A stretch of DNA of 64,000 bases. Source: Acidobacteriota bacterium. GTDB taxonomy: Bacteria > Acidobacteriota > UBA4820. Below, in pieces: positions 16,542 through 25,750 of this stretch. The notes beneath the pieces were generated by a model. That model saw only the letters and a program-made list of their open reading frames with translations, had not been told where the DNA came from and ran no database searches. Numbering within the stretch: position 1 is the stretch's first letter; each line of letters starts with the position of its first letter. A program made the translations under genes and the position numbers. The stretch covers positions 1-64,000 of the forward strand of contig JAKQCT010000090.1 of the NCBI GenBank assembly GCA_029559035.1, given 5' to 3'.

Positions 16542-17798
16542 TCAGAGGCTTTCCAGGAAAGCCGAGAACCTGCCGAAATTCACTTCCGCGTCGGCACATT
16601 CCCTGAAGGCGGTCCTGCTTTCCTTTCTCATCCCGGCAAGCTTTTCGGGGGAATTCTTCAGGGCGGTTATCGCCCGCGCGGCCTCTTCCACTGAGAGGTC
16701 CGCGGGAAGCAGAACTCCGTTGACCCCGTCCCTGACCATTTCACCGACCCCGCCGACATCAGTCGCGACGACCGGAAGGCCGTGACCCAAAGCTTCCATC
16801 AGCGCGACCGGCCTTCCTTCGGATGAACTCAGGATTATATAAAGATCTATTTGCTCTTTTTTATAGAATTCAAGAACTTCGTCGTTGCTCATGTCACCCT
16901 TCAACGATATTCTTACCTTGCCCTCGCGATTTTCCCGGCATACTTGCTCGATCTTTTCCCTCTCGGGGCCGTCGCCTATGTGGGTCCACTCCCATTCACA
17001 ATTAGGATCCGCTTTCCCGAGCATCGCGACCGCTCGGGCTATCATGTCCACCCTTTTTACGGGGACCATCATCGAACATGAGACGATCCTGAATTTGGAA
17101 CCGGTCGAAGGTTTGGATAATTCGACCGTGTCCTTTATCCCCATCGGAAAGAAACAATATTTGCCGGTAAACTCCGGATATGTTTCTTTCATGTATTTCA
17201 ATCCGTTCCCGGATATAAAAACGACCTTGTCCAAGCCTTCGAGAGCCATCTTCCTGCAAGGAATGTAGTTTCGCGCATGCCTGAATTCGTAAAGGTCGAA
17301 GCCGTGAGCCCTCGTTATGACTTTTCCTTCAAAGCCGCTTTCCCTGAGAAGGCAAAGGGCTGTTACAGCGCTGTCGAACCAATAAGAATAATAAACCGCT
17401 TCTTCCTGACCGGCGCCGTTTTTAAATGCTCCGTTCTCCTGCTTTGAAAGCCAGCACTTCAGGTTCAGGCAATAGTAAAGGTGGATGAAGAGTTTTTTCA
17501 AACACGAACGGCTCCCGATAACGCGGGGATTCGCTGTCATTTCCTTCAAGAAGAGTCGCCAGAAAATCCGTTTCGTCATGATTCTAAGAACCGACTGGAA
17601 CTTGCGTGACGCCATTTCGCAGAAGCCGGTTTCAATTTTCAAGCCTTCCCGGGTCCGGCGTATCTCTCCACCCTTCCTGAGGGGGACGATAGTCACATCG
17701 TGGTTCTTCTCCAGTTCCTCAAGCTCGGGCTCGATAAAAGTCGCCTCCCTCGCCTTGTCGTAAGGGTAGGAGGCGGTGAAGATTACGATCCGTTTCAT
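16542..17798 (-). CDS. GT4 glycosyltransferase
   Basis: 418 residues, GT-B fold. RIVIFTASYPYDKAREATFIEPE begins the N-terminal domain. TRAHGFDLYEFR lies mid-protein. The donor domain has FRIVSCSMMVPVKRVDMIARA and YIILSSSEGRPVALMEALGH, then GLPVVATDVGGVGEMVRDGV, the canonical GT4 catalytic block. An inserted region (about 60-130) is basic and AT-rich. It lies 24 bases before the HisH-like gene. Linkage and donor are unknown. Confidence 0.88.
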   Translation of the reverse strand: MKRIVIFTASYPYDKAREATFIEPELEELEKNHDVTIVPLRKGGEIRRTREGLKIETGFCEMASRKFQSVLRIMTKRIFWRLFLKEMTANPRVIGSRSCLKKLFIHLYYCLNLKCWLSKQENGAFKNGAGQEEAVYYSYWFDSAVTALCLLRESGFEGKVITRAHGFDLYEFRHARNYIPCRKMALEGLDKVVFISGNGLKYMKETYPEFTGKYCFFPMGIKDTVELSKPSTGSKFRIVSCSMMVPVKRVDMIARAVAMLGKADPNCEWEWTHIGDGPEREKIEQVCRENREGKVRISLKGDMSNDEVLEFYKKEQIDLYIILSSSEGRPVALMEALGHGLPVVATDVGGVGEMVRDGVNGVLLPADLSVEEAARAITALKNSPEKLAGMRKESRTAFRECADAEVNFGRFSAFLESL

Positions 17799-17821
17799 TC
17801 TTCGCTCTTCTTCCCTCTTTT

Positions 17822-19039
17822 CTAATGATGTTTCTGATCTTCAGCGGCCGCGAGAGAAAGGACGAACCAGGTTACTTTAAAATACACCGCTGTCAAGCTG
17901 AGGCTTGCCGCCAGGATTATCACGAAGTAAACCAGAGGAATATTCCCGAGAGCCCCCTTCCTTTTTTTGTATGCCATGACCCCGCACATGATAAAGGCGA
18001 TGATATACCATGTCCCCCCGACGAAACCGAGCTCGTGAAGGACCCAGAAGAAAGAGTTGTGCGGATCCCTTTGATCCCTGGCTGTTGCAGCCCCCAATAT
18101 CCAGAGATGATCGCACAATCCATAGCCGAAAACAGGTTTTCTTTTTATCATGTTCACGGCTTCGGGGAAGATCCTCTCCCTCGCGCTGAGGTCCCCTTCT
18201 TCTATTGTCTGTTTCCACCTTCTCGCCATCTGAGGATCCTTATAAGCGTATATGGTGAAAGCTAAAACTACGAGAACCATTATCGTAAGCATTTTTCTTC
18301 TGTTGATAGTGAAACTGCGCGTGAAGACATAGACCACAAGCCCGATCAGGACGGCAAGCTGCCCGCCTCTCGACTGAGTCTCAATGATAACGAAGGACAA
18401 GTACCCCATTAACAAGAAGAAAAACCAGTTCCATTTGCTCTTCCGCTCATATTGATCAAGGAACTTGTCGAGAAAATATATGAGCGCGACCCCGGATTTT
18501 ACCGCGAACCCGTTCGGGTCGGCATCCCCGATCGTGGCGCGTTCATGGTAAACATCCAGCGCCTGCTCGGAAACGAATCCGGGAACATGGAGCTTGGCAA
18601 GAGTTATAACAGTTACCAGGGAATACGAATAAGCGGCGATCGCCCCTTTGGCAAGCTCTCTGTAGGAAACAAGGATAGTGCAGATCCAGAAAAAAAAGAG
18701 CAGTTGGCCGAATTGGCCCACCCTTTTCTGCCAGTAGGGGAAGTAACTGGGGTTGAGCCACTGGACGCTGAGAAGAACTATCGTGTAATAGATGGAAAAG
18801 AACCAGAATGGTTTCGACGGAGTCTTGAGTATCCATTTACCCCTTATGCCTATGATGAAAATAAAGACAACACCCAATATCTGAGAGATCGAGAAACTTT
18901 TTATGAAAGGATAGGTCTCTGCCGGAATAGTCGCCACGAAGAGGTAGAAACAGACCCTGAGGTCGAGCGACATCGGATGGACATTCTCAAGGTAAGAGGG
19001 GTTCCTCGACGGCTGGTTCGCTTTGAGCGCTTCTTCCAT
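17822..19039 (-). CDS. O-antigen polymerase/ligase family membrane protein
   Basis: About 405 residues with some 10-12 membrane spans, starting at the ATG at 19039, which overlaps the upstream stop in TGATG. The Wzy/WaaL signature segment is RERIFPEAVNMIKRKPVFGYG followed by DPHNSFFWVLHELGFVGGTW; RGGQLAVLIGLVVYVF precedes it. The protein probably polymerises or ligates the glycan on the periplasmic face. It is the first of two such genes; the other is at 40651. Confidence 0.8.
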   Translation of the reverse strand: MEEALKANQPSRNPSYLENVHPMSLDLRVCFYLFVATIPAETYPFIKSFSISQILGVVFIFIIGIRGKWILKTPSKPFWFFSIYYTIVLLSVQWLNPSYFPYWQKRVGQFGQLLFFFWICTILVSYRELAKGAIAAYSYSLVTVITLAKLHVPGFVSEQALDVYHERATIGDADPNGFAVKSGVALIYFLDKFLDQYERKSKWNWFFFLLMGYLSFVIIETQSRGGQLAVLIGLVVYVFTRSFTINRRKMLTIMVLVVLAFTIYAYKDPQMARRWKQTIEEGDLSARERIFPEAVNMIKRKPVFGYGLCDHLWILGAATARDQRDPHNSFFWVLHELGFVGGTWYIIAFIMCGVMAYKKRKGALGNIPLVYFVIILAASLSLTAVYFKVTWFVLSLAAAEDQKHH

Positions 19040-20421
19040 CAATATGTTCCTTTCTTACTGCTGACAATTCGATCGACTATCGAAGCAGCGGCCCTGCCCC
19101 TGTTGGAGATCGCGGAGCAGAGGAATTCCTCCTGCCTCGCCAGGAACTCTTTCCTCGCTTTTCCCTCCCGTCCGATCTCCTGGACGGTCCCTGCTATCTC
19201 CTTTTCATTGACATACATCCCTCCTCCCAGGAGAGGAATGTCGCTGAAAGGGTTGCCTTCTTTAACATCTTCCCAAAGGACGGGGACGCCAAGAAGCATG
19301 GCCTCCAAGGCGGCGGCGGAAATCGCAAGGTAAACAATGTCGCATATTTTCATAGCCGAATACAGATCTTCTGACGGGTCCATGAACACGCATTTTTCAA
19401 ATCTGTCCATGCCAAGTTTATCTCTGTAAATACCAGTTCCTTTTTCAACAGGATGTTGTCTTATCAGCACGCTTATTCCGTTGTCGATAAGAGCATTCAG
19501 GCTGTTAAAGAAGGCGTTTATGCTCGAAGGATAGAGGTGAACCGCGTGGACGCCGGAGACGGCAAGAACCAGAGGCTTTTTCAAACTACCGTATTTTTTT
19601 CCAAGATCATCATGGTCCCCGAATGTCCCATATTTCTCCAAGTCGTCGAACCTCGGGCAACCCGTTGAAACGCTTCTTTCCGCAGGATGGCCGCAGCTTC
19701 TCGCTTTCCTTGAAAAATAGGGCCCCCAATCGAAGTCGTATCTGGCATGGATGGGGAACTGCCTCATGTCAAAGAATCCGTGTTGAACAATGGCAGAAGG
19801 AATGCCGGCTCTTTCACATGAAAGAAAAAAACCCTTATCGAAAGCCGCAAGATCCGAATCCCCAAGAATAAAAGAGGCGTTGCGGAAAAGGTCCCCGCCG
19901 AACCTTGAAGAGGCAAGTCCCACAGATATCCAATCCTCCGCGTCTTCAAAGAGCTCGCTCCCTGCCATGTTTCTCATGCTTTCAGCGTACTCGATCGCCT
20001 GATCGTTGATCTCCTTCTTTTCCCGGGAACTTTCCGCGCATGAGAGGATGTCGTTCACGGAGCAATGACCCGAATGAAGGTCAAGATTTAAAAGACCTTC
20101 GGTATGCCTGTTGATTATCAGGAAGGGCGGTGTTCCCCTGCTGTTGAGTTCCTTCATGACGGGAATCAGGTTTCCCGAAGTGGAGGGCGATGTCCTTAAA
20201 AGCTGTATGACGACCTGTCCCTCCTTTGGCCGTTTTATTCCCCTCTTCCTGTCGATATATGTCCTCGCGATCCGCCTGTACCTGCTTGCGATTCTCGTCC
20301 GGAACGGCATTTTTTCCGAACTGCAGTGGTACCTCCACGCGCATAGAACCGGCTCCTGTTTCTCAAGCGGTTCAAGCAGAGGAGCGAGCCGTTCTATTTC
20401 CCTGATGCTTAAGAGCGCCAT
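19039..20421 (-). CDS. Putative GT-B glycosyltransferase or glycerophosphotransferase-like protein
   Basis: 460 residues, no family recognised with confidence. VVIQLLRTSPSTSGNLIPVMKEL near residue 70 and SAIVQHGFFDMRQ near 225 resemble GT-B enzymes of capsule synthesis that carry a Q-H-G motif. A later block (VLIRQHPVEKGTGIY, then SEDLYSAMKICDIVYLAISAAALEAMLLGVPVLW) resembles the donor-binding half of capsular transferases. No signal peptide or membrane span is obvious. It sits between an oxidoreductase and a polymerase and shares TAATG-type junctions with both, so it is part of the glycan operon. Confidence 0.55.
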   Translation of the reverse strand: MALLSIREIERLAPLLEPLEKQEPVLCAWRYHCSSEKMPFRTRIASRYRRIARTYIDRKRGIKRPKEGQVVIQLLRTSPSTSGNLIPVMKELNSRGTPPFLIINRHTEGLLNLDLHSGHCSVNDILSCAESSREKKEINDQAIEYAESMRNMAGSELFEDAEDWISVGLASSRFGGDLFRNASFILGDSDLAAFDKGFFLSCERAGIPSAIVQHGFFDMRQFPIHARYDFDWGPYFSRKARSCGHPAERSVSTGCPRFDDLEKYGTFGDHDDLGKKYGSLKKPLVLAVSGVHAVHLYPSSINAFFNSLNALIDNGISVLIRQHPVEKGTGIYRDKLGMDRFEKCVFMDPSEDLYSAMKICDIVYLAISAAALEAMLLGVPVLWEDVKEGNPFSDIPLLGGGMYVNEKEIAGTVQEIGREGKARKEFLARQEEFLCSAISNRGRAAASIVDRIVSSKKGTY

Positions 20422-21371
20422 TATTTACCGTAAATATCCCTGATAAGTTTCATGGTCTTAATGGCGTCGTCGATCACAGGAACATTTCCCTTTCCCTCTC
20501 TGACGACTTTCACCATCTCTTCAGCCTGCGCCCTGAATCCGGGCTTGAAATTCCTGTCCCAAAGATCCGCTTCCATCTGCTCCGGCTTCTTTCCGCGCTC
20601 CTGTCTTCTGCATTCCTCGAGAGGCCGCATTTCGAACCTGACATCGGGAACATGAACGGTCACCGACCAGGGACCCGGCTGGTTCCAGAATGCATTATAA
20701 ATTCCTAAATCCCCGGTATCATATTCGATCCGGGCATGAACCATTTCTGGCCTTGATCCGATGTTCTCTTGTTTTGCGTTGACATTCGCAACCACCCCGC
20801 GGGCAAATATCCTGAAATAATCCACAAGGTGGATCGAGTTGCCATACATCAATCTATCGGCTATTTCGGCAGGCCTCCCCAGCTTAACAAACATTTCCGG
20901 GTCCTGCTGGTCCTCAACCATGATTATCCTTCTTCCATCAACTCTTCCAATTTCCGACAACACCATCCTGGTAGTGGAATAGAAGGAGCGGTTCATGGCA
21001 ATCCTTATATCTTTTCCCTTCGCAATGGCCGCTTCTCGTATGACAGATGCTTCTTCAAGGTACAGTGAAGGAGGTTTTTCGACAAATAGCAGCCAGTCAT
21101 GATCAAGACACTCCATTATGACCTTCGGCATGCTTATCACATCGACGGCGGACACGACAATCTGAGCCTGGGAAACGGCCTTAAGCTCTTCAATGGATCC
21201 GCATACTTTTGCGATCCCCATTTCAGCGGCGAGGTTTTCCGCTTTCGACCTGGTCCTTGAAAATATCCCCGATACCGCAACACCTGATATATCCGAGAAT
21301 GCCCTGATATGCTCTCTGGCGATATTGCCTGCGCCGATCACGGCAACTTTCACGGGTTGAGAATCAACCAT
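20421..21371 (-). CDS. Gfo/Idh/MocA family sugar oxidoreductase
   Basis: About 316 residues from the ATG at 21371, which has AAAGGAG upstream. KVAVIGAGNIAREHIRAF is the NAD(P)-binding motif. LLFVEKPPSLYLEEA carries the conserved EKP. DRLMYGNSIHLVDYFRIF supplies the usual active-site His. Such enzymes oxidise or reduce nucleotide-linked sugars. Three other family members lie at 25751, 34443 and 35427, of which only the last has a clear pathway assignment. Confidence 0.83.
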   Translation of the reverse strand: MVDSQPVKVAVIGAGNIAREHIRAFSDISGVAVSGIFSRTRSKAENLAAEMGIAKVCGSIEELKAVSQAQIVVSAVDVISMPKVIMECLDHDWLLFVEKPPSLYLEEASVIREAAIAKGKDIRIAMNRSFYSTTRMVLSEIGRVDGRRIIMVEDQQDPEMFVKLGRPAEIADRLMYGNSIHLVDYFRIFARGVVANVNAKQENIGSRPEMVHARIEYDTGDLGIYNAFWNQPGPWSVTVHVPDVRFEMRPLEECRRQERGKKPEQMEADLWDRNFKPGFRAQAEEMVKVVREGKGNVPVIDDAIKTMKLIRDIYGK

Positions 21372-21417
21372 TTTTTCTCCTTTATTTTCCAATTACATAC
21401 TCTTCATTTTGCCGGCA

Positions 21418-22413
21418 TCACTGTTTTTGCAGGCTCTTCATGGCTTTGACAGTCCAGATTCCTGGTTCGGCGCCTCTGTCTTTCGGAAGATCGTTAGTAT
21501 CAAGTCTCGGGACAAGATATCTTGTTCCGGCATCCACCCCGGCGATGTCGCACTTGGATGTAAAAGCCATGCGGACCTTTTTTTCTCCCAACAGCTCCAA
21601 CAACGATTCATTGTAACCGCCATAAGGATATGAAAAAACGATCTCATCTGACCCGCATCCAATATCCGTCAACACTTTCAGGCCCTTCTCAAGTTCTTCG
21701 CGCTGGCGGATGGGATCCAGGCTATTCATCCAAACGTGGTCATAGGAATGACTTCCGATGAACATACCGCTGTCCTTCATGAATGCGATATCCTCCGCAT
21801 TCATGTAGAGACTCCCGGAAAACTCTTCTTCCTCCGTTGAAACGTATTTCCTGAACAGGCTGTCCACTATGGATTCCCGCAGTTCGCGCGGAAGGTCCCT
21901 CTGAAGAAGATCTTTTATCCTGCCAACAGGCCCGGCATCGTATCTTCTTGATGCGCTTTTATTATCACTGATGAGGCAAATGTTATGATCCACGTCGGCT
22001 GCCTGGCATCTTTCGTTGATTTCAATCTCGACGTCCCTGAGGAGGTTTTCCTTGTCCGAAGCGCAGGCAAGAATGAAGTGAATCTTGTTCACGTCAAGCA
22101 CTTTTTTTTCAGAAACTGCTCTTCCCGGGATGAAAAATGTCCCTTGAATTCCATATTTTCTCAGAATGGGAAGGACATTGGCGCTGTGATCCTTGTAGCC
22201 ATCGTCAAATGTCAGGAGAATTGGCATTTCAGGCAGGCCCGCGCCATCGGCAACAGCCGCAATGACCTCTTCCATCTTGACTGGGTTGTAGAATTTAAGG
22301 ATGTATTTTATCTGCTCTTCGAAAAGCCTTGTCTCCAAGCCTTTGATCTCAGGGTAATCAGACCCTGCCAGCTTCCTGACATAATGATACATCACAACCG
22401 TGAGGCTAACCAT
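21418..22413 (-). CDS. NodB-domain polysaccharide deacetylase
   Basis: 331 residues from the ATG at 22413, chosen for the AGGAGG just upstream; the frame overlaps the preceding GNAT gene by 8 bases. VVMYHYVR starts the domain. ILLTFDDGYKDH carries the catalytic Asp-Asp pair; FIGSHSYDHVWMNSL carries the metal His residues. No signal peptide is visible, so it may act in the cytoplasm on a lipid-linked glycan. It would remove an N- or O-acetyl group. Confidence 0.85.
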   Translation of the reverse strand: MVSLTVVMYHYVRKLAGSDYPEIKGLETRLFEEQIKYILKFYNPVKMEEVIAAVADGAGLPEMPILLTFDDGYKDHSANVLPILRKYGIQGTFFIPGRAVSEKKVLDVNKIHFILACASDKENLLRDVEIEINERCQAADVDHNICLISDNKSASRRYDAGPVGRIKDLLQRDLPRELRESIVDSLFRKYVSTEEEEFSGSLYMNAEDIAFMKDSGMFIGSHSYDHVWMNSLDPIRQREELEKGLKVLTDIGCGSDEIVFSYPYGGYNESLLELLGEKKVRMAFTSKCDIAGVDAGTRYLVPRLDTNDLPKDRGAEPGIWTVKAMKSLQKQ

Positions 22414-23542
22414 TAATCCTCCTGCGGGGCAAAGATCCGGGAACATTCCCCAGCCTGTCGCGGTCGGAATCAGCTCTCGTAAGATAAATATCTTCTTTTT
22501 TCAGCGCTCCTATTGCCGCTCGGTGCATGACGCTCTGAAGCCCATAATACTCATGGTTCGGCCTTGACGAGATAGGCGATGATACCTGCGGGAGCAGAAC
22601 ACATTCGTCATCATCCATGGCGGTAAATCCCCGAGATTCCGGAAGCCCGCTGTAAATTGCCCCCGCCATTGAAAAATCGACGTATATGCATCCAAGTTTT
22701 GCCGCGCGCGAAACGGCGTACCCAAGCAGATCCGCGGCGTGACTCGCCGACCCAAAAAGATCCACGATCCTGTATGCCTCATGCGGGAGAGGCTCCAACC
22801 GCTCCCTCCGGGAAGCCATGATGGCCATGACTTCACCGTCTTCTTCCCGCGCTAAAAGTTCATATTCGATGAACGGATTATCTATATACCTCCACTTAAG
22901 AAAAGCCTCATTTCTGAGCGTCGTGGCTTTTATGCCACAGCGTAAGGCCAGTTTTTTATCATCGAAGTTGTGTTCGGAAAGCCTGGATAACCCGGGTGAA
23001 AACACTGATGTGCCTGGAGTCTTTTTCCTAAACTTTTTCGCAAACTCAGAATCATCTTTGCCAATATACCTGACCACATCTCGTGCCGCCATCTCATCCA
23101 GGACAAAAACGAATCTTTTCATCCTTTCATATTCGAACATGTTGTAACCTATTTTTTCGTAAAACTCCGCCGTAGCTCTGGTGAATCCTATGACACCGTT
23201 CACATCGTTGGAGTTCATCAACTTTTCGACAATAGCGGAATTGATCCCCTTTCCCCTCCATTCGGGAAGAGTATATGCGTTAACTCCCCACTTGATAGGA
23301 ACTGTTCGGCCGTTCATGATGAGATCCCAGGCAAGGCAACCATAATGGGAAACCACGTTTCCAAGGGAATCGACTGCAACCCAACTGTCGTGGTCATTCC
23401 AGGTCGCGGTTTTCGGAAACTTGAAATACCATTTTAGGAACTGTTTGCTCCTGAAAGGCGTAGTCTTACCGTAAGCTTTTATAAAAAAAGCAGTTAACGG
23501 GCCGATATCTTCCGAATTCAACCTTCTAACGATATATTTCAT
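22406..23542 (-). CDS. GNAT-domain acyltransferase
   Basis: About 378 residues if translation begins at MKYIVRRLNSEDIG (ATG 23542, overlapping the upstream stop by 17 bases). A longer frame exists but would run far into the neighbour. The acyl-CoA motif is LPEWRGKGINSAIVEKLM, followed by GVIGFTRATAEFYEKIGY. The C-terminal half (from about 200) looks like a second, degenerate GNAT-like domain. Its neighbours are an SGNH hydrolase and a deacetylase, which suggests acyl decoration of the glycan. Confidence 0.7.
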   Translation of the reverse strand: MKYIVRRLNSEDIGPLTAFFIKAYGKTTPFRSKQFLKWYFKFPKTATWNDHDSWVAVDSLGNVVSHYGCLAWDLIMNGRTVPIKWGVNAYTLPEWRGKGINSAIVEKLMNSNDVNGVIGFTRATAEFYEKIGYNMFEYERMKRFVFVLDEMAARDVVRYIGKDDSEFAKKFRKKTPGTSVFSPGLSRLSEHNFDDKKLALRCGIKATTLRNEAFLKWRYIDNPFIEYELLAREEDGEVMAIMASRRERLEPLPHEAYRIVDLFGSASHAADLLGYAVSRAAKLGCIYVDFSMAGAIYSGLPESRGFTAMDDDECVLLPQVSSPISSRPNHEYYGLQSVMHRAAIGALKKEDIYLTRADSDRDRLGNVPGSLPRRRING

Positions 23543-24332
23543 TTCTTGTTTTATTCTCTTCTTCGTTCTGCCGTTCGCTGAGCAATTTTTGTGATATGTT
23601 ACCGACCTCCCTTGATAACGCTTTTCCATAAAGGATGTGTCCTTTTCGGGTAATATGGTGTCCATCGCCTGCATTGACGAAGGTGTCCAATCCATTTATT
23701 TCATCAGATATCGCCCTGTTCACATCAACCTGCACGACATTTGCCCGACCAACCGAAGACACGGCGGCCCTGATAATTTCATTGTATCTGTTTATTGACG
23801 CCGAAAACCCGGGCGAGTGGTCTTCGGTCTTTTGATTGGTGGGCGCGATGTTGATCACCAGGACCATGTCGTGAGACGCCGAAGCTTCTTCGATCCAGGC
23901 CCTCAGGCGTTTCCCGAACTTCGAGGGGGATGTCAGCCTCGTCCCGAGCCCCTTTTTTAAAATGAGCGCCCTGTTGTCATGCAGGAATTTCACGACCGGT
24001 TTTCTCACTATTCCCGGGAAGTATCCCAGGGCCCGCCTCATTAAAGAGGGAAGGGGCCTGGGGGCGCAGTCCACGACTCCGCACTGTATCACGACGATCC
24101 CTCCGTCTCCGAGGTAATTCCTGTCGTCCCGGAACTGTTTGCTCAGCCTTTCGACCGTCGCCCCTCCGAAAGACCTGTTATAAACCTTTATTTTCCTGCC
24201 GAGGATGGACTCGATCTCCGTTCCCGCCAGCAAGCAGTATTCTTCTCCGTACTCTATTCCTTCAAATGGCCTCGGAAGGCTGAGGGAGTCCCCGTATATT
24301 TTCAAGACGATCGGCTTTTCAGGATCTCTCAT
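23526..24332 (-). CDS. SGNH/GDSL-type hydrolase or O-acyltransferase
   Basis: 268 residues. The block-I motif is IYGDSLSLPRPF near residue 12 (GDS serine). Block III is VVIQCGVVDCAPR, with the usual Asn replaced by Val/Asp. The C-terminal block has GDGHHITRKGHILYG, the Asp/His position. No signal peptide. SGNH proteins in glycan clusters often add or remove O-acyl groups. The gene lies 13 bases inside the flippase 3' end. Confidence 0.72.
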   Translation of the reverse strand: MRDPEKPIVLKIYGDSLSLPRPFEGIEYGEEYCLLAGTEIESILGRKIKVYNRSFGGATVERLSKQFRDDRNYLGDGGIVVIQCGVVDCAPRPLPSLMRRALGYFPGIVRKPVVKFLHDNRALILKKGLGTRLTSPSKFGKRLRAWIEEASASHDMVLVINIAPTNQKTEDHSPGFSASINRYNEIIRAAVSSVGRANVVQVDVNRAISDEINGLDTFVNAGDGHHITRKGHILYGKALSREVGNISQKLLSERQNEEENKTRNEIYR

Positions 24333-25746
24333 CTTCTTTCATGTCCCTCGACCAAAGGAATCCTCCGACAGCCGCGCCCGCGACCAGCATGGAACTCTTC
24401 CACGCGAGACCCGCAGCGGAACATCCGACCAGGAAGAACGCCCCCGCCATCATCGCCGCAGAGAGGATCAAAGGAGCCGGCCTGTAACGGAGCGGAAAAC
24501 GAAAATGACCAAGAACGAACGACAGGGCGGCCATCACGAAGAAGCCGGCGGCGGTGGCCCAAGCCGCGGTCATGACCCCCCACCTCGGAATGCCATAAAA
24601 GTTGATGGCGATATTTGTGACAGCCGAAGCTCCGGTAATCACAGGGAAGAAATAGGTCTTCTTGAGGTGGAACAGAGCCATCCCCGGGAACATGTACAAT
24701 CCCTGGAAGAAGTACCCAAGGACCACCGGGGGGACATACGCGGCGCTTTCGTCATATCTGCCTGCCGAAAGAAGCGATATCACTTCCGGGGAAAAGAGGA
24801 TGATGGATGCTCCCGCCCCTGAAAGGAGAAGTATGGCGTAAGAGGCCGCTTTCCCAAGCACAACCCCGGCATTTTCATTTGTCCGGGCTTCCTTCATGAA
24901 GACTGAGCCCCAGATCCCGTTCATCGCGACCATAATGCCCTGCATTACCATGGCAACGGTGTACCCGAAAGAATAGAACCCCAGATCCTTTATGAACGAC
25001 TTCCCGTAATAGGAGATGATCATGCGGTCGCTGAGATTCAGGACCCACATCGACAGTGAATGGGGCAGGAGCGGCAGGGCGTACTTGCTGACGTCGCGGA
25101 ATATTGCCTTGTCGAGCCTGAAGGGGCTCTTTTTAAAGATGAACCACCCGTAAACGATTATCGAAACGATTCCCGACAGGAACATCGCAACTATCTGTCC
25201 CTTCGCCCCCGTTTTCAGCCACGCGACGAAATATATTATCAGGAGCGTCTGGACAAGCCCGAAGAGCGTGCAAACAAGGGCGTTCAGCCCAATTTTCTCT
25301 TCCGCTATGAACAGGCTCGTCGGAACGGTGGCGAAAGAGAGCAGGAAGGCGGATAATCCTATCAGAAGCCCGTAAGGTAAGAAAGGAAGCCCGATATCAC
25401 CGAACCCTTTTTCGATGAGCGGCTTTCCGAAAAACAGGAAAATCAGGAACCACGCCGCGGAGTAGATGCTTGAAAGCGCCGCGATGGCTCCGAGAGATCT
25501 TTCCCGCTTTTCCCTGTCGTTGAGGTGCAGGTTGAGCCAGAAGACCACGGCCCCTCCGACACCCATCGGCATGAGCATCATCAGGATGTTTCTCAGAGAG
25601 TTGGCGAAGCTGACGACGGCGAATTCTTCAGGCGCCATCGCCCTTGCGTAGACAGGGGCCAAAAAGAAAGCTATCGCGTAGGAAGCTCCGTGACCCGCCA
25701 GGGAATAGACGAATCCTCTGCCGAGCCTTTGCCAGATATTGTTCAT
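24319..25746 (-). CDS. Wzx-type polysaccharide flippase
   Basis: About 475 residues with 12-14 membrane spans, starting at MNNIWQRLGRGFVYSLAGHG (ATG 25746), chosen because an earlier start would overlap the preceding gene by over 80 bases; its ribosome site is weak. The order of spans and motifs such as FANSLRNILMMLMPMGVGGAV near residue 50 fit the MATE-like Wzx family (Polysacc_synt). It moves the undecaprenyl-linked repeat across the inner membrane. It is one of two flippases; the other is at 52267. Confidence 0.88.
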   Translation of the reverse strand: MNNIWQRLGRGFVYSLAGHGASYAIAFFLAPVYARAMAPEEFAVVSFANSLRNILMMLMPMGVGGAVVFWLNLHLNDREKRERSLGAIAALSSIYSAAWFLIFLFFGKPLIEKGFGDIGLPFLPYGLLIGLSAFLLSFATVPTSLFIAEEKIGLNALVCTLFGLVQTLLIIYFVAWLKTGAKGQIVAMFLSGIVSIIVYGWFIFKKSPFRLDKAIFRDVSKYALPLLPHSLSMWVLNLSDRMIISYYGKSFIKDLGFYSFGYTVAMVMQGIMVAMNGIWGSVFMKEARTNENAGVVLGKAASYAILLLSGAGASIILFSPEVISLLSAGRYDESAAYVPPVVLGYFFQGLYMFPGMALFHLKKTYFFPVITGASAVTNIAINFYGIPRWGVMTAAWATAAGFFVMAALSFVLGHFRFPLRYRPAPLILSAAMMAGAFFLVGCSAAGLAWKSSMLVAGAAVGGFLWSRDMKEDERS

Positions 25747-25750
25747 TGTT

